NCBI RefSeq assembly: GCF_004136315.1
Contig: NZ_CP029562.1
Coordinates: 5,975,501-6,039,500 of the forward strand
DNA length: 64,000 bases
Origin: Mesorhizobium sp. Pch-S
Lineage (GTDB): Bacteria > Pseudomonadota > Alphaproteobacteria > Rhizobiales > Rhizobiaceae
Reading direction: 5' to 3'
Shown here: positions 45,785-56,498 of the stretch, in pieces
Layout: every line of letters starts with the position of its first letter
How positions within the stretch are numbered: position 1 is the stretch's first letter
The notes under the pieces: model-generated
The model's input: only the letters and a program-made list of their open reading frames with translations
Told to the model about the DNA's origin: nothing
The model's database searches: none
Made by a program: the position numbers and the translations under genes

Positions 45785-48115
45785 ATGGCAGGCGACAAGA
45801 GCAAGACGGCACGTTCGGATCTGGATGAGGCCGCGCTCTTCTTCCACAAACATCCCATCCCCGGAAAGCTTGAGATCCAGGCGACCAAGCCGCTTGGCAA
45901 CCAGCGCGACCTTGCGCTCGCCTATTCTCCGGGTGTCGCTGCGCCATGCCTTGCCATCAAGGATGATCCGGCGACTGCCGCCGACTACACGGCGCGTGCC
46001 AATCTGGTCGCCGTGATCTCGAACGGCTCGGCCGTGCTCGGCCTTGGCAATATCGGCCCACTGGCCTCCAAGCCGGTCATGGAGGGCAAAGCGGTCCTAT
46101 TCAAGAAATTCGCCGGCATCGACGTCTTCGACATCGAAATCGAGGCACCTGAGATCAACCGCATGGTCGAGACGGTCGCGGCACTGGAGCCGACCTTCGG
46201 TGGCATCAATCTGGAGGATATCAAGGCACCCGAATGCTTCGAAGTCGAGGAGCAGTTGAAGGCCCGCATGGGCATTCCGGTATTCCACGATGATCAGCAC
46301 GGCACCGCCATTATCGTCGCAGCTGCCGTGCTTAACGGGCTGGAGCTGGCCGGGAAGAAGATCGAGGACGTCAAGATCGTGACGTCGGGAGCCGGCGCGG
46401 CGGCGCTTGCCTGCCTCAACCTGCTCGTTTCGCTCGGTGCCAGCATCGAGAATATCTGGGTCACCGACCGTTTTGGCGTTGCCTACAAAGGCCGCGCCGA
46501 GGAGATGGATCGCTGGAAGGATCCGTACGTCAAGGACACCGAAGCGCGGACGCTGGCCGATGTCATTCCGGGTGCCGATGTTTTCCTCGGCCTGTCTGCC
46601 GCCGGTGTGCTCAAGCCCGAACTGCTTCAGGGAATGGCCGAGAAACCGCTGATCCTGGCACTGGCCAATCCAACGCCCGAAATCATGCCGGAAGTCGCGC
46701 GGGCTGCCCGCCCAGACGCCATGATCTGTACCGGACGCTCGGATTTCCCGAACCAGGTCAACAACGTCATCTGTTTTCCCTACATCTTCCGCGGCGCGCT
46801 GGATTGCGGCGCAAGCGCCATCAATGAAGAAATGAAGATGGCTGCGGTGCGCGCGATCGCAGCACTTGCACGCGAGGAGCCTTCGGACGTCGCAGCGCGC
46901 GCCTATTCCGGCGAAACGCCGATCTTTGGGCCGGATTTCCTGATCCCATCACCATTCGATCCGCGTCTCATCCTGCGCATCGCGCCAGCGGTGGCAAAGG
47001 CAGCCTGCGATACTGGCGTCGCCACACGTCCGATCGCGGATATGGCCGTGTATCTCGACAAGCTGAACCGCTTCGTCTTCCGCTCCGGCCTTGTCATGAA
47101 GCCGGTGTTTTCGACCGCCCGAAGCTCAAGCGCCAAGCGTGTCATCTATGCCGATGGCGAGGACGAGCGGGTGCTGCGGGCAGCCCAGGTGGTACTCGAG
47201 GAAGGTATCGCCGAGCCGATCCTGATCGGCCGTCCGCATGTGATCGAGGTTCGTCTCAAACGCTATGGCCTGCGCATCAAGCCCGGCGTCGACTTCGGTC
47301 TGATCAATCCCGAGGAAGACCCGCGCTACCGCCATTATGTCGACCTCCTGATCGAGCTGGGCGGCCGACGCGGCGTCACCCCGGAGGCTGCCCGCACCAT
47401 GGTGCGCACCGACAATACGGTGATTGCTGCCCTTGCGGTGAAACGCGGTGATGCGGATGCCATGATCTGCGGTCTCGAAGGTCGTTTCGCACGTCATCTG
47501 CGCAACGTCACGTTGATCATCGGACCACGCCCAGGCATCACCGATCATGACCTTTCAACGCTTTCGATGCTGATTTCGCAGCGCGGCGTCCTGTTCCTCA
47601 CCGACACCTATGTCTCGATCGATCCAAGCGCCGAAGAGATTGCCGAGATGACCATCCTGGCCGCCGAGGAAATCCGCCGCTTCGGCATCGAGCCGAAGGC
47701 GGCACTGCTCTCGCTGTCGGATTTCGGCTCGCGCGATGCGCCAAGCGCTCTGAAGATGCGCAAGGCTGCCGAAATCCTGGCGCGTATCGCGCCGGAACTG
47801 GAATGCGACGGTGAAATGCATGCGGATTCGGCTTTGTCCGAGCACCTGCGTCAGCGCGTCTATCCACACTCGCGGCTGAAGGGCGAAGCCAACCTGCTGG
47901 TATTTCCCAGCCTCGATGCCGCCAACATCACATTGACGGCACTTCGGACAATGCTGGATGCGCTGCATGTCGGCCCGATCCTGCTCGGCACCGATATGCC
48001 GGCACACATCCTGACGCCTTCGGTGACCTCGCGCGGCGTCGTCAACATGACCGCATTGGCCGTCGTCGAGGCATCACACAAGGCACAGGCGGCGCTTCAT
48101 GCGCCGCGTGGCTGA
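45785..48115 (+). CDS. maeB: malic enzyme with C-terminal phosphotransacetylase-like domain
   Basis: A 776-aa protein. The N-terminal malic domain has [30 protein letters not shown] and [15 protein letters not shown] (metal site), then an NAD(P)-binding fold with [20 protein letters not shown]. From about residue 430 a PTA-like domain follows ([38 protein letters not shown] blocks) that is regulatory in such enzymes. It decarboxylates malate to pyruvate. Rhizobia have NAD (Dme) and NADP (Tme) forms; the sequence alone does not let me choose. GGAGGCTGGGAAGC precedes the ATG. Confidence 0.93.
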   Translation: MAGDKSKTARSDLDEAALFFHKHPIPGKLEIQATKPLGNQRDLALAYSPGVAAPCLAIKDDPATAADYTARANLVAVISNGSAVLGLGNIGPLASKPVMEGKAVLFKKFAGIDVFDIEIEAPEINRMVETVAALEPTFGGINLEDIKAPECFEVEEQLKARMGIPVFHDDQHGTAIIVAAAVLNGLELAGKKIEDVKIVTSGAGAAALACLNLLVSLGASIENIWVTDRFGVAYKGRAEEMDRWKDPYVKDTEARTLADVIPGADVFLGLSAAGVLKPELLQGMAEKPLILALANPTPEIMPEVARAARPDAMICTGRSDFPNQVNNVICFPYIFRGALDCGASAINEEMKMAAVRAIAALAREEPSDVAARAYSGETPIFGPDFLIPSPFDPRLILRIAPAVAKAACDTGVATRPIADMAVYLDKLNRFVFRSGLVMKPVFSTARSSSAKRVIYADGEDERVLRAAQVVLEEGIAEPILIGRPHVIEVRLKRYGLRIKPGVDFGLINPEEDPRYRHYVDLLIELGGRRGVTPEAARTMVRTDNTVIAALAVKRGDADAMICGLEGRFARHLRNVTLIIGPRPGITDHDLSTLSMLISQRGVLFLTDTYVSIDPSAEEIAEMTILAAEEIRRFGIEPKAALLSLSDFGSRDAPSALKMRKAAEILARIAPELECDGEMHADSALSEHLRQRVYPHSRLKGEANLLVFPSLDAANITLTALRTMLDALHVGPILLGTDMPAHILTPSVTSRGVVNMTALAVVEASHKAQAALHAPRG

Positions 48116-48174
48116 CCGGCTCAAGAGAAGCTTAACCGGCCCGCCTTATTTTCATTGCCCGACACAGGCGGGCA

Positions 48175-49290
48175 ATGCGGGTGATGACCGGGGCGAATCG
48201 AAGACAGGCGCTTGCATGGACGCTGCTTTGCGTCATCGCGCTGGTCTTTTGTTCCCAGACAAGCGCCGAGGCGGCCTCTCGTGTCTGCCGTCAGCTGCGA
48301 GCGGAGCTCGCTTCCGTGCAAAAAGGCGGAGGTGCCGGCCAGCAGCGCCGTTATGACGGTGCCATCGCCCGCCAGAACAATGAACTGGCCAAGGCACGCG
48401 CCCAGGCGCGCGACGCCGGCTGCGGTTTTTCGTTGTTCGGAGGCAGTGTCAGCCAATGCGCGGCGCTCAACACGGCTATCGACCGGATGAACGCCAATCT
48501 CGACAAGCTGCAGCGCAAGCGTGCGCAAATGGGAAATGGCTCACCGCGTCGCGATCGAAGCCGCCTGCTGGCGGCGCTTGAAAGCAACGACTGCGACGGC
48601 AAGGCGGTGGAACAAAAGCGCGTTCAGGCAGACGAACCGGACGGTGGGCAGGAAGCCGAACCAGAAGAGGCAGCGCTCGGTGCAGCCTTCGTCCCGTCGC
48701 CATCCGGCCAATTCCGCACCATGTGTGTGCGCACCTGCGATGGCTACTTCTTCCCGATGTCGAATGCCGCCACTGTCAGCGACTTCCAGCGCGACCAGAA
48801 CCGTTGCAACGCGGGCTGCCCCGGCACGGAAATGCAGGTTTTCTATTCGCGTGGCATGACAGGCGACCCCGCGGCGATGACGTCGTCACGAACCGGACGC
48901 CCCTATTCTGAACTTCCGTCGGCTTTTCTCTACAAGCGTCCCGATCAACCGCTGCCGCAAGGTTGCGGCTGCAACGCAGCGCAGAATTTCAAGATCATCG
49001 CCGGCAACCCGCCGATCGCGCAGCCCGAAGCCAATGCCGGTTCCGGCAGCCGCTTCCTGCCGACACCGACAGACAAGCCAGATCCCGCCGATGATCCCGA
49101 GACGCTCGCCAATGCGGCGGGAGGGTTCGACACCGCGATCATGAAACAGATGGTGAAGAAACCCGACGTCTCTCCGGTTTCGGTTTTGCCACCGGAACAG
49201 CGCAAGATCAGGGTCGTCGGGCCAACGTTCCTTCCCGACCCAGAAGCGGCAATAGATCTGCAAGCTCCGGCCCTGAAACAAGTCCGGTAA
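48175..49290 (+). CDS. DUF2865 family secreted protein
   Basis: A 371-aa protein with a signal peptide ([19 protein letters not shown], residues 15-33). A coiled stretch with [13 protein letters not shown] and [15 protein letters not shown] precedes the conserved core (about 180-285). That core includes [40 protein letters not shown] and a cysteine pair near GCGCNAAQ, the hallmark of DUF2865. Six or more cysteines suggest periplasmic disulfides. Function is unknown. Its last 83 bp overlap the 3' end of gltX on the other strand. Confidence 0.83.
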   Translation: MRVMTGANRRQALAWTLLCVIALVFCSQTSAEAASRVCRQLRAELASVQKGGGAGQQRRYDGAIARQNNELAKARAQARDAGCGFSLFGGSVSQCAALNTAIDRMNANLDKLQRKRAQMGNGSPRRDRSRLLAALESNDCDGKAVEQKRVQADEPDGGQEAEPEEAALGAAFVPSPSGQFRTMCVRTCDGYFFPMSNAATVSDFQRDQNRCNAGCPGTEMQVFYSRGMTGDPAAMTSSRTGRPYSELPSAFLYKRPDQPLPQGCGCNAAQNFKIIAGNPPIAQPEANAGSGSRFLPTPTDKPDPADDPETLANAAGGFDTAIMKQMVKKPDVSPVSVLPPEQRKIRVVGPTFLPDPEAAIDLQAPALKQVR

Positions 49291-50581
49291 GCGCCAGTCT
49301 GAGCGGCAGGAACAACGCCTTGCCCTTGCGTCCGCTTGCATCCTTGACCCGAGCGGTCCAGTCCTTCCACACCGTTGCCGTCCAGGGCTCTTCCGGCAAG
49401 AGATCGAACGCTTCGCGCACGAACTGCAGCTCTTCGGGTTCGAATTCAGGTTTGTCGAGCGGACCGTCCTGAACGATACGCCACCAGGAAACCGCATCAC
49501 TCAAACGGTCGAGATTGCCGCGCACGATGTTCCAGAACTGTTCAGCCTGATCGCCGGATACGCCAAGCACCGCAAGGCGGTCACGCGCGTCTGCGAAGGA
49601 AAGCGTATGCATCAGACCACGGTTCAGCACGACCAACTCTTCCGGGTCGAACTTGGCGGCGGATTTGGATGTCGCGGCAGGGTCGAAATGGGCTGCCAGT
49701 TCGCTCATGTTCTGCATCGGCTGGACATTTTCCGAGGTGCCGATCAGGACGGCGAGGGAAGCGACCGCCATCGGCTCGATACCGTCTGAACGCAGCCCTT
49801 CGATCGAGAGCGAGCCGGTGCGTTTCGAAAGCCCCTCACCCGTTGTCGTGGTCAAGAGATTGTGGTGGCCAAATACCGGCACCTCAGCTCCCAATGCCTT
49901 GAACAAGGCAATCTGCACACCGGTATTGGTGACATGATCATCGCCACGGATGACATGGCTGACGCCCATCTCGATGTCGTCGACCACTGACGGCAGCGTG
50001 TAGAGATAAGTACCATCCTCGCGCACCAGAACCGGATCCGACACGGAGGCCAGATCGACGGTCTCCTCGCCACGAACGAGGTCGTTCCAATGGATATCCG
50101 TGCGCTCCGGCTCCTGTGGATCCCCCTTGAAGTTCGGCAACAGGAAACGCCAGTGCGGACGACGACCGTCGGCCTCGAGATCGGCGAGCTGCTTGGGGGT
50201 CAAGGTCAGTGCCTCCCGTCCATAGACGGGCGGCAAGCCACGTGTACGCCGGATCTTGCGCCGCAGGTCCAGTTCCTCGGGCGTTTCAAAGCAGGGATAA
50301 AGCACCCCGGCCTGCTTCAGTCGCTCAACAGCGGCATCATAGATGTGCACGCGCCGCGACTGATAGTCTGTGGCATCCGGGAAGATGCCCAGCCAATGCA
50401 GATCATAGAGGATGGAATCGGCGTATTCCTGTTTCGAGCGCACCGTATCGGTATCGTCAAAACGCTGAATGAAGCGGCCCTTGTGCTTTTGCGCAAACAG
50501 CCAGTTGAAAAGCGCGGTGCGCGCGTTGCCGATATGGATGCGGCCGGTGGGAGATGGGGCAAAACGGACGGTAACTGTCAT
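49208..50581 (-). CDS. gltX: glutamate--tRNA ligase
   Basis: A 457-aa class I synthetase. The HIGH motif is [20 protein letters not shown], the KMSKS-like motif [36 protein letters not shown] and [10 protein letters not shown] are also conserved. The C-terminal anticodon-binding part is intact, though its last codons overlap the DUF2865 gene. ATG 50581 begins [13 protein letters not shown]. Rhizobia usually have two gltX genes; this one, with charging of tRNA-Glu and possibly tRNA-Gln, is one of them. Confidence 0.93.
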   Translation of the reverse strand: MTVTVRFAPSPTGRIHIGNARTALFNWLFAQKHKGRFIQRFDDTDTVRSKQEYADSILYDLHWLGIFPDATDYQSRRVHIYDAAVERLKQAGVLYPCFETPEELDLRRKIRRTRGLPPVYGREALTLTPKQLADLEADGRRPHWRFLLPNFKGDPQEPERTDIHWNDLVRGEETVDLASVSDPVLVREDGTYLYTLPSVVDDIEMGVSHVIRGDDHVTNTGVQIALFKALGAEVPVFGHHNLLTTTTGEGLSKRTGSLSIEGLRSDGIEPMAVASLAVLIGTSENVQPMQNMSELAAHFDPAATSKSAAKFDPEELVVLNRGLMHTLSFADARDRLAVLGVSGDQAEQFWNIVRGNLDRLSDAVSWWRIVQDGPLDKPEFEPEELQFVREAFDLLPEEPWTATVWKDWTARVKDASGRKGKALFLPLRLALTGLVSGPELADLLPLLGREGTLARRP

Positions 50582-50668
50582 GAACGGGGCGTAGCGGATG
50601 AGTTGGACCTTGGCAAGGCGGGCCTTAAAACCTCGATCCGTCGGAAATATGGTCAATTCCGATCAAGC

Positions 50669-50706
50669 AAAAAAAGCAACGGACCGCCTCTTTCGAAGCG
50701 GCCCGC
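50669..50706 (-). terminator. intrinsic terminator after the ABC exporter gene
   Basis: On the minus strand GGGCCGC pairs with GCGGTCC (one G-U pair) around a 10-base loop, followed by GTTGC and TTTTTTT. It lies 24 bp after the ABC exporter stop and before gltX. Confidence 0.75.
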
Positions 50707-50729
50707 TTTATTTGCAAAGGACTGCCGGA

Positions 50730-52531
50730 TCAGACCAGGCCCTTGGTCAATTCAAGCGCCTGTCGCTCGAACAGCCGGCGGTAGATGCCACCGCTCAGCC
50801 GGATAAGCTCTTCATGCGAGCCTTCTTCGACGATCTTGCCCCGATCAAAGACCAGCAGGCGGTCCAGTGCCCTCACGGTGGAGAGCCGATGTGCGATGAC
50901 CAGCGTGGTGCGCCCGACCATCAGCCTTTCCATTGCCTGCTGGATCAGGACCTCCGATTCCGAATCGAGACTTGAGGTCGCCTCGTCGAGGATCAGGATC
51001 GGTGCATCCGCCAGGAATGCACGGGCGATCGCCACACGCTGACGCTCACCACCTGAAAGCTTCACACCGCGTTCGCCGACCAGCGTGCCGTAGCCCTTCG
51101 GCAGCCGGGTGATGAAGTCATGCGCACTGGCAAGGCGTGCCGCTTCCTCAATCTCCGCCTGGGTGGCTTCGGGCCTGGCATAGGCGATGTTTTCAGCAAG
51201 CGAGCGATGGAACAGGATCGGTTCCTGCTGAACGATAGCGATCTGCTGGCGCAGCGACGATTGCGTGACCTGCGAGATGTCTTCGCCATCAATAACGATG
51301 CGGCCGCCGCTGATGTCGTAGAGCCTCTGGATCAGCTTGACGAAGGTCGTCTTGCCCGACCCCGAATGGCCGACGAGGCCAACACGCTCACCTGGCTCGA
51401 TCGCCACCGAGAAGTCGCGGTAAAGCGGCTCGCGATGGTTGCCATAGTGGAAGGTGACGTGGTCGAACACGATGCCGCCGTCAGAGATATGGGCCGGCTC
51501 GGCTCCCGGCGCATCCTCTATACCGAGCGGCTGCGCCTGAAAGTCGACCAGTTCCTCCATGTCGTTGATCGAGCGCTGAAGGTTGCGAATATGCATGCCG
51601 ATGTCGCGCAGATATCCCTGCAGCACGAAGAAGGATGTCAGCACAAAGGCGACATCGCCGGCGGTTGCCTGCCCTCGCAGCCACAACAACAGAACGACAC
51701 CAATCACCGCAGCGCGCAGGATCAGCAACATCACGCCCTGCGTGGTGCCGTTGACCGTGCCCCGGTTCCAGGTGCGCCCCGTCCGGTGATGCCACTTGGT
51801 GACCACCTCGGCCAGCCGCTGCTCTTCGCGTGTCTCCGCGCCGAAGCCTTTCACAACCGCATTGCAGCTGACCGCATCCGCAAGCGAGCCGCCAAGCCGC
51901 GTGTCCCATGAATTGGCGAGCCTTGCAGCGGGTGCGACATAGGCGAGCGACAGGATTGCCGTGACGGCGATGAAAACAAGCGAGCCGATCGCAACGACAA
52001 GACCCATCATTGGCCAGTACCAGCCGAGCAGCACAGTCGAGCCTACAAGCATGACGACGGAGGGAAACAACGCGACAAGGATCGTGTCGTTCAACAGGTC
52101 GAGCGCCCACATGCCGCGGGTGACTTTGCGGACTGTTGAGCCGGCAAACGAATTGGGTGCCAGTCGGTCGAGAAGCGCTGGACGCGATGGAAAGCATCGG
52201 CGCAGATATCCGACATCATCTTCAGCGTCAGCTCCACGATGCCGTAGAAACCGAAATTGCGGAAAATAACCGAGGACAATGCCAGTCCGATCAATGCCGC
52301 GAATGCAGTGACGGCGGCATTCCATGCCTCGTCACTTGATGCGGCACCCGATGCCACGGCGTCGACGAGACGGCCGGAATAGAGCGGTGTGAGCACATCG
52401 GCCATCGTCGAAAGCAAAATCATCAGCATGATGAACAGCACCCTGAACGGCTGGCGCCGCCAGTGCGCCAGGGTGAAGCCAAGAACGCTGCCGAATGCGC
52501 CAGCGCGCAAATCGATCTTGAAACGAGTCAT
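50730..52531 (-). CDS. ABC exporter, fused permease-ATPase (one apparent frameshift)
   Basis: With one base restored this is 600 aa. The N-terminal half-membrane domain (MTRFKIDLRAGAFGSVLGFT, ALIGLALSSVIFRNFGFYG) is read from 52531 to about 52156; the rest, from NSFAGSTVRKVTRGMWALDL on, is one base out of frame. The likely lesion is in a C-run in DWHPNSF (CACCCAATTCG, plus-strand 52155-52157). The ATPase has GHSGSGKTT, VQQEPILFHRSLAENI, LSGGERQRVAIARAFL and ILILDEATSSLD. It is an MsbA/drug-exporter type. Either a sequencing error or a real mutation splits it. No Shine-Dalgarno sequence is apparent at the ATG, which follows a structured leader. Confidence 0.8.
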
Positions 52532-52540
52532 GATGTTTGC

Positions 52541-52556
52541 AGGCACAATCGTGCCT
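52541..52556 (-). promoter_or_regulatory. hairpin just upstream of the ABC exporter start
   Basis: AGGCAC and GTGCCT form 6-bp arms with a 4-base loop, ending 10 bp before the exporter ATG, where a ribosome-binding site would be expected but is not seen. Two more hairpins lie in the same leader: ACCC/GGGT with a tetraloop (52637-52648) and GTTCC/GGAAC (52688-52701). Confidence 0.4.
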
Positions 52557-52713
52557 GATCCCAAAAAAAGCGAAGAAAACACCGCGTTGAGGGCCCGTGG
52601 CCGTCGTGTATGCGGATGCGAAAATGGATCTGACCGACCCGAAAGGGTGGCGGTCGAGGCATTCCAAAGCCTATTCTGCGATGGCATGTTCCCGCAGGAA
52701 CAGCCTCGAAGAC

Positions 52714-52755
52714 CTAGGCCTCGTTACCTCGTATCGATTTTTCAAATGCCATCAT
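52714..52755 (-). CDS. 13-codon leader ORF upstream of the ABC exporter
   Basis: MMAFEKSIRGNEA, preceded by GGGAGGAT six bases before the ATG, a far better ribosome-binding site than that of the exporter itself. It starts about 29 bases after the predicted transcription start and about 225 bases before the exporter ATG. It could be a leader peptide that controls exporter expression by translation-dependent folding of the leader. The peptide is too short for family assignment. Confidence 0.4.
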   Translation of the reverse strand: MMAFEKSIRGNEA

Positions 52756-52790
52756 TCGTATCCTCCCGGTCAGGGAATCGCGGATGGAGA

Positions 52791-52819
52791 CTTATAGGAG
52801 AGGCGTTTTACCGCGCCAA
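52791..52819 (-). promoter_or_regulatory. sigma-70-like promoter for the ABC exporter leader
   Basis: On the minus strand TTGGCG (52814-52819) and TATAAG (52791-52796) are separated by exactly 17 bp. Transcription would start near 52784, giving an untranslated leader of about 250 bases with the 13-codon ORF in it. Confidence 0.5.
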
Positions 52820-52896
52820 CCCCGCGGCTGTCACAAAACTGCCTTGGCACAACCGGTGAGGCTATGCTGCAACACTCGCATCACGGGCGGCAGCAA

Positions 52897-53307
52897 TCAG
52901 CGGCGCCTGAAATGCATCGTCTTGCCATCGCTGGCAACCTCGAAACCGAAACCGGTATAGAGCGAATGCGCGTCCGCGGTACGCAGGCTCCAGCCTCCCA
53001 CGGCGGCAAGATCCGGATGGTCGAGCAGCGCCTGGATCAGCTTCTTGCCAATGCCGGCACCGCGGCGATCCGGCCATACGATGACATCGCACAGATAGGC
53101 GAAACAGGCATAGTCGGTGATCACGCGGGCAAATCCCACCTGCTCGCCGTCCATGAAAGCCGCAACACAGAGTGAGTTGTCGAAGGCGCGGCGGTGGATG
53201 TCGTCGCTGCGCTGCGCGCCCCAGTAGCTCTGCTTGATCGCCTCGGATGTCGCAGCGAAATCGATACGCCCAGGGTCGAAGGAAATCTCGACTTCCGCCA
53301 CGATCAA
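52897..53307 (-). CDS. GNAT family N-acetyltransferase
   Basis: A 136-aa GNAT. The acetyl-CoA loop lies in VWPDRRGAGIGKKLIQALLD, preceded by CDVIVWPD, with QVGFARVITDYACFAYLCDV as the central strands and SLYTGFGFEVAS as the end of the fold. Substrate unknown. Its ATG overlaps the stop of... rather, its start overlaps the end region shared with nadE: the nadE stop and this ATG overlap as ATGA (53304-53307), so it is translated after NAD synthase and may be functionally linked. Confidence 0.85.
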   Translation of the reverse strand: MIVAEVEISFDPGRIDFAATSEAIKQSYWGAQRSDDIHRRAFDNSLCVAAFMDGEQVGFARVITDYACFAYLCDVIVWPDRRGAGIGKKLIQALLDHPDLAAVGGWSLRTADAHSLYTGFGFEVASDGKTMHFRRR

Positions 53308-54980
53308 GCCCGATCGCGAAAACGATTGGTGATCGGATAGCGGCGATCGCGGCCAAAGTTCTTCTTGGTGATCTTCACGCCTGGAGCGGCCTGACGACGC
53401 TTGTATTCGGCAATGTAGAGAAGGTGCTCGATGCGCTCGACGGTAGCGCGATCGTGACCGCGCTTGACGATATCATCGACCCCCATCTCATTCTCGACAA
53501 GGCACTCCAGGATGTCATCGAGAACCGGATAGGGCGGCAGCGAATCCTGGTCGGTCTGGTTCGGGCGCAGTTCAGCCGACGGTGCCTTGTCGATGATGTT
53601 CTTCGGAATGACCTCCCCTGAAGGGCCCAACGCGCCCGGCGGCACATGCGTGTTACGCCAGCGCGAGAGCGCGTAGACCTGCATCTTGTAGAGGTCCTTG
53701 ATCGGGTTGAAGCCACCGTTCATGTCACCGTAAAGCGTGGCATAGCCAACCGACATTTCCGACTTGTTGCCGGTGGTGACGACCATCGAGCCGAACTTGT
53801 TGGAGATCGCCATCAGTATGGTGCCGCGGGCACGGCTCTGCAGGTTCTCTTCGGTGATACCTTCCTTCGTGCCCTCGAAGAGTTGCGTCAACGCATGCGA
53901 GAATCCTTCGACCGGCTCGAAGATCGGCACGATGTCATAGCGGCAGCCAAGCGCACGCGCACAGTCCTCGGCGTCCTTCAGGGAATCCTTGGAAGTGTAG
54001 CGGTAGGGCATCATCACCGCACGCAGCCTTTCCTCGCCCAAAGCATCGACGGCAAGGGCGGCGCAGATCGCCGAATCAATGCCGCCGGAAAGGCCCAGAA
54101 CCACATTCTTGAAGCCGTTCTTGTTGACGTAGTCGCGCAGCCCCAGCATGCAGGCGCGATAGTCGGCCTCTTCCTTTTCGGGAATTTTCGACATCGGCCC
54201 TTCGGCACACACCCAGCCGTCGGCGGTACGCTTCCATTCAGTAACGGCAAGTGTCTCTTCGAACTGGCTCATCTGGAAGGCGAGCGTCTTGTCCGCGTTG
54301 AAGGCAAAGCTCGCGCCATCGAAGACGAGCTCATCCTGCCCGCCGACCTGGTTGGCGAACAGAAGCGGAAGACCACTCTCGATGATCTGTCGCAACGCCA
54401 CCTGGTGGCGCACGTCGAGCTTGCCGCGATAGTAAGGCGAGCCGTTCGGTACAAGGAGCAGCTCCGCTCCGCTCTCGGCCAGCGTTTCGCATACGCCGAG
54501 GTCATTCCAGATCTCCTCACAGATCGGGATGCCGATCCTAATTCCACGGAAGTTGGTTGGACCGGAAATCGACCCCTCCGAGAAAACACGCTTCTCGTCA
54601 AACTCGCCATAGTTAGGCAGGTCAACCTTGTCGCGGGTAGAGAGAATCTTGCCGCCGTCGAGTACGGCCACTGAATTGTGCTTGCCCTTCTCGCCCTGCC
54701 GCGGAAATCCGATGATGATGCCAGGGCCACCATCTGCGGTGTCGCGCGCCAAGCCTTCAATGGCCTTCAGACAGGCTTCGAGAAAGGCCGGTTTCAGCAC
54801 CAGATCCTCCGGCGGGTAGCCGGAAATGAAGAGCTCCGTGAACAGGACAAGGTCTGCGCCCTGGCGGGCAGCATCCGCCCTCGCCTCGCGCGCCTTGGCG
54901 AGATTGCCGGCGATGTCACCGACGGTCGGATTCAACTGGGCAACGGCAATGCGAAGCGTGTCGGGAGCGGTCTTGGTCAT
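53304..54980 (-). CDS. nadE: glutamine-dependent NAD+ synthetase
   Basis: A 558-aa two-domain enzyme. The N-terminal nitrilase-type glutaminase has the triad Glu in FTELFISGYPPEDLVL, Lys in RDKVDLPNYGEFDEKRVF and Cys in IGIPICEEIWNDLG. The synthetase domain has GLSGGIDSAICAALAVDALG (P-loop of the adenylating site) near 300 and TTGNKSEMSVGYATLYGDMN. It amidates deamido-NAD using glutamine and ATP. The GNAT gene follows with an ATGA overlap. Confidence 0.94.
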   Translation of the reverse strand: MTKTAPDTLRIAVAQLNPTVGDIAGNLAKAREARADAARQGADLVLFTELFISGYPPEDLVLKPAFLEACLKAIEGLARDTADGGPGIIIGFPRQGEKGKHNSVAVLDGGKILSTRDKVDLPNYGEFDEKRVFSEGSISGPTNFRGIRIGIPICEEIWNDLGVCETLAESGAELLLVPNGSPYYRGKLDVRHQVALRQIIESGLPLLFANQVGGQDELVFDGASFAFNADKTLAFQMSQFEETLAVTEWKRTADGWVCAEGPMSKIPEKEEADYRACMLGLRDYVNKNGFKNVVLGLSGGIDSAICAALAVDALGEERLRAVMMPYRYTSKDSLKDAEDCARALGCRYDIVPIFEPVEGFSHALTQLFEGTKEGITEENLQSRARGTILMAISNKFGSMVVTTGNKSEMSVGYATLYGDMNGGFNPIKDLYKMQVYALSRWRNTHVPPGALGPSGEVIPKNIIDKAPSAELRPNQTDQDSLPPYPVLDDILECLVENEMGVDDIVKRGHDRATVERIEHLLYIAEYKRRQAAPGVKITKKNFGRDRRYPITNRFRDRA

Positions 54981-55107
54981 GAAAAGGGTTTAGCGTGGCA
55001 ACCTTGCGCCTGCAACGGACAAGGCTGGAGACTGCTTGTACCAATGCTCAATGTGAGCATAATTCCATTTCACCATGTTCCTGTGCGGACGCTGCCGGCT
55101 TCGCATG

Positions 55108-55821
55108 TCATTCACCGGTGTATTCGCGAATGGTCTCCGGAGCGTGGTTCTCGCCGATCGACATCGACAGGATGCGCGAAATGTGTTTGCGCGGCAGGCT
55201 GGTTTCAGTCGCCCAGACGTTGATCTGCGCCTGGATCTTGTCGAGATCGCGTTTGGAGGTGGGGCTTTCGGCGATATCAAGGCCGGCATCGCGCAGTGCC
55301 GCCGACATATCCCTCGAGATGATGAAACTATCCCACTCCAGCCAGCGCAACAGATATTGGCCGGTGTTGCCACCGAGCCGGCTGCCGTGCCTGGCGAAAT
55401 AGGCGGTCAACCCGACCTGGTCATCCGCCGGCCAGGCCGCCAGGAATTTGCCGAAAGAACCGTTTTCCCCGGAAACTCGCTCGACGAAGGCAGCGTTGTC
55501 CCGCACAGAGCGGATTTTCTGTGGATTGCGCACGATACGTTTGTCGGAAGCGAGCTCGTGCCAGAAATCATCGGGCTGGAAGAGCAGCCGTTTCGGTTCG
55601 AAGCCGAGAAAGGCTTCCTCGAAACCCGGCCATTTCTGCTCGATGACGCTCCAGACGAAGCCGGCAGCAAAAACGCGCTCGGCCATCGTCGAAAGCACAC
55701 GATCGTCAGGCACCTTTGCAAGTGCGGCATTGTCGGGCGCCGCCCCCAGCAGCGACACGAGAACCGCATCGCCACCCTTGCGCTTTGCGGCGCGGGCGCG
55801 AATCTGCTGAAAATCGAGCAT
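55108..55821 (-). CDS. DNA-3-methyladenine glycosylase I family protein (divergent Tag)
   Basis: A 237-aa helix-hairpin-helix glycosylase-like protein (VFAAGFVWSVIEQKWPGFEE, FQPDDFWHELASDKRIVRNP, GSFGKFLAAWPADDQVGL, GSRLGGNTGQYLLRWLEWDS). The second half matches the COG2818 family. The N-terminal CxW/H zinc block of E. coli Tag is absent and the protein is longer than Tag (about 190 aa), so it is a divergent alphaproteobacterial branch. Removal of alkylated bases is predicted, not certain. Confidence 0.8.
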   Translation of the reverse strand: MLDFQQIRARAAKRKGGDAVLVSLLGAAPDNAALAKVPDDRVLSTMAERVFAAGFVWSVIEQKWPGFEEAFLGFEPKRLLFQPDDFWHELASDKRIVRNPQKIRSVRDNAAFVERVSGENGSFGKFLAAWPADDQVGLTAYFARHGSRLGGNTGQYLLRWLEWDSFIISRDMSAALRDAGLDIAESPTSKRDLDKIQAQINVWATETSLPRKHISRILSMSIGENHAPETIREYTGE

Positions 55822-55919
55822 GTCTCGCCCTTCCCGGGTTGCGGCTTGGGCCGCGATGAAATGTTCGCGCTATCTTCTATAGATCGCCGGTCCGCGCAAG
55901 CACCGGCAAGGAGGAGCAG

Positions 55920-56498
55920 ATGCAACACAGAACCATGGCGGAACTGGCCAGCCGCTGGTTGTCGCGCAACGCCGATGCCCTGACCGACAGCGAACGTCGC
56001 GTGCTGCAGAGCGCAATCGATCGCAAGGCGGTGTCCTTCCACTCCGGGGATTCCGACCAACAGGGCGCCACGACCGGCGCACGCGTTGCCGATGCGGTGG
56101 CCAGGATCGGCGGCTCATGGGGCTTCATCATCTCCTTCATGGTGTTTCTGGTCGCCTGGACATTGCTCAACAGCGTCGTTCTGGTCAGCGGAGCGTTTGA
56201 TCCCTACCCCTACATCTTCCTCAACCTGGTGCTGTCGATGCTGGCTGCCATCCAGGCGCCGGTCATCATGATGTCGCAGAACCGGCAAGCCGAACGCGAT
56301 CGTACCGCTGCCGCGCACGACTATGAGGTTAACCTCAAGGCCGAAATCGAAATCATGGCGTTGCACGAAAAGCTGGACGAGTTACGGCACAGCCAGATCA
56401 TGGCAATGCGCGAAGACATCAAGCACCTCGCCGATCACATGCTGCAACTCGAACAAAGGCTGGCGGCGCGTGCCCGCCCGACGCGTTCGCGCAAATGA
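55920..56498 (+). CDS. DUF1003 family membrane protein
   Basis: A 192-aa protein with two helices (GGSWGFIISFMVFLVAWTLL and YIFLNLVLSMLAAIQAPVIM), between them NSVVLVSGAFDPYPYIFLN. After them are SQNRQAERDRTAAAHDYEVN and a coiled C terminus (EIEIMALHEKLDELRHSQI). This is the DUF1003 pattern; function unknown. The ATG at 55920 has GGAGG-like AAGGAGGAGCAG upstream. It overlaps the next gene by ATGA. Confidence 0.85.
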   Translation: MQHRTMAELASRWLSRNADALTDSERRVLQSAIDRKAVSFHSGDSDQQGATTGARVADAVARIGGSWGFIISFMVFLVAWTLLNSVVLVSGAFDPYPYIFLNLVLSMLAAIQAPVIMMSQNRQAERDRTAAAHDYEVNLKAEIEIMALHEKLDELRHSQIMAMREDIKHLADHMLQLEQRLAARARPTRSRK

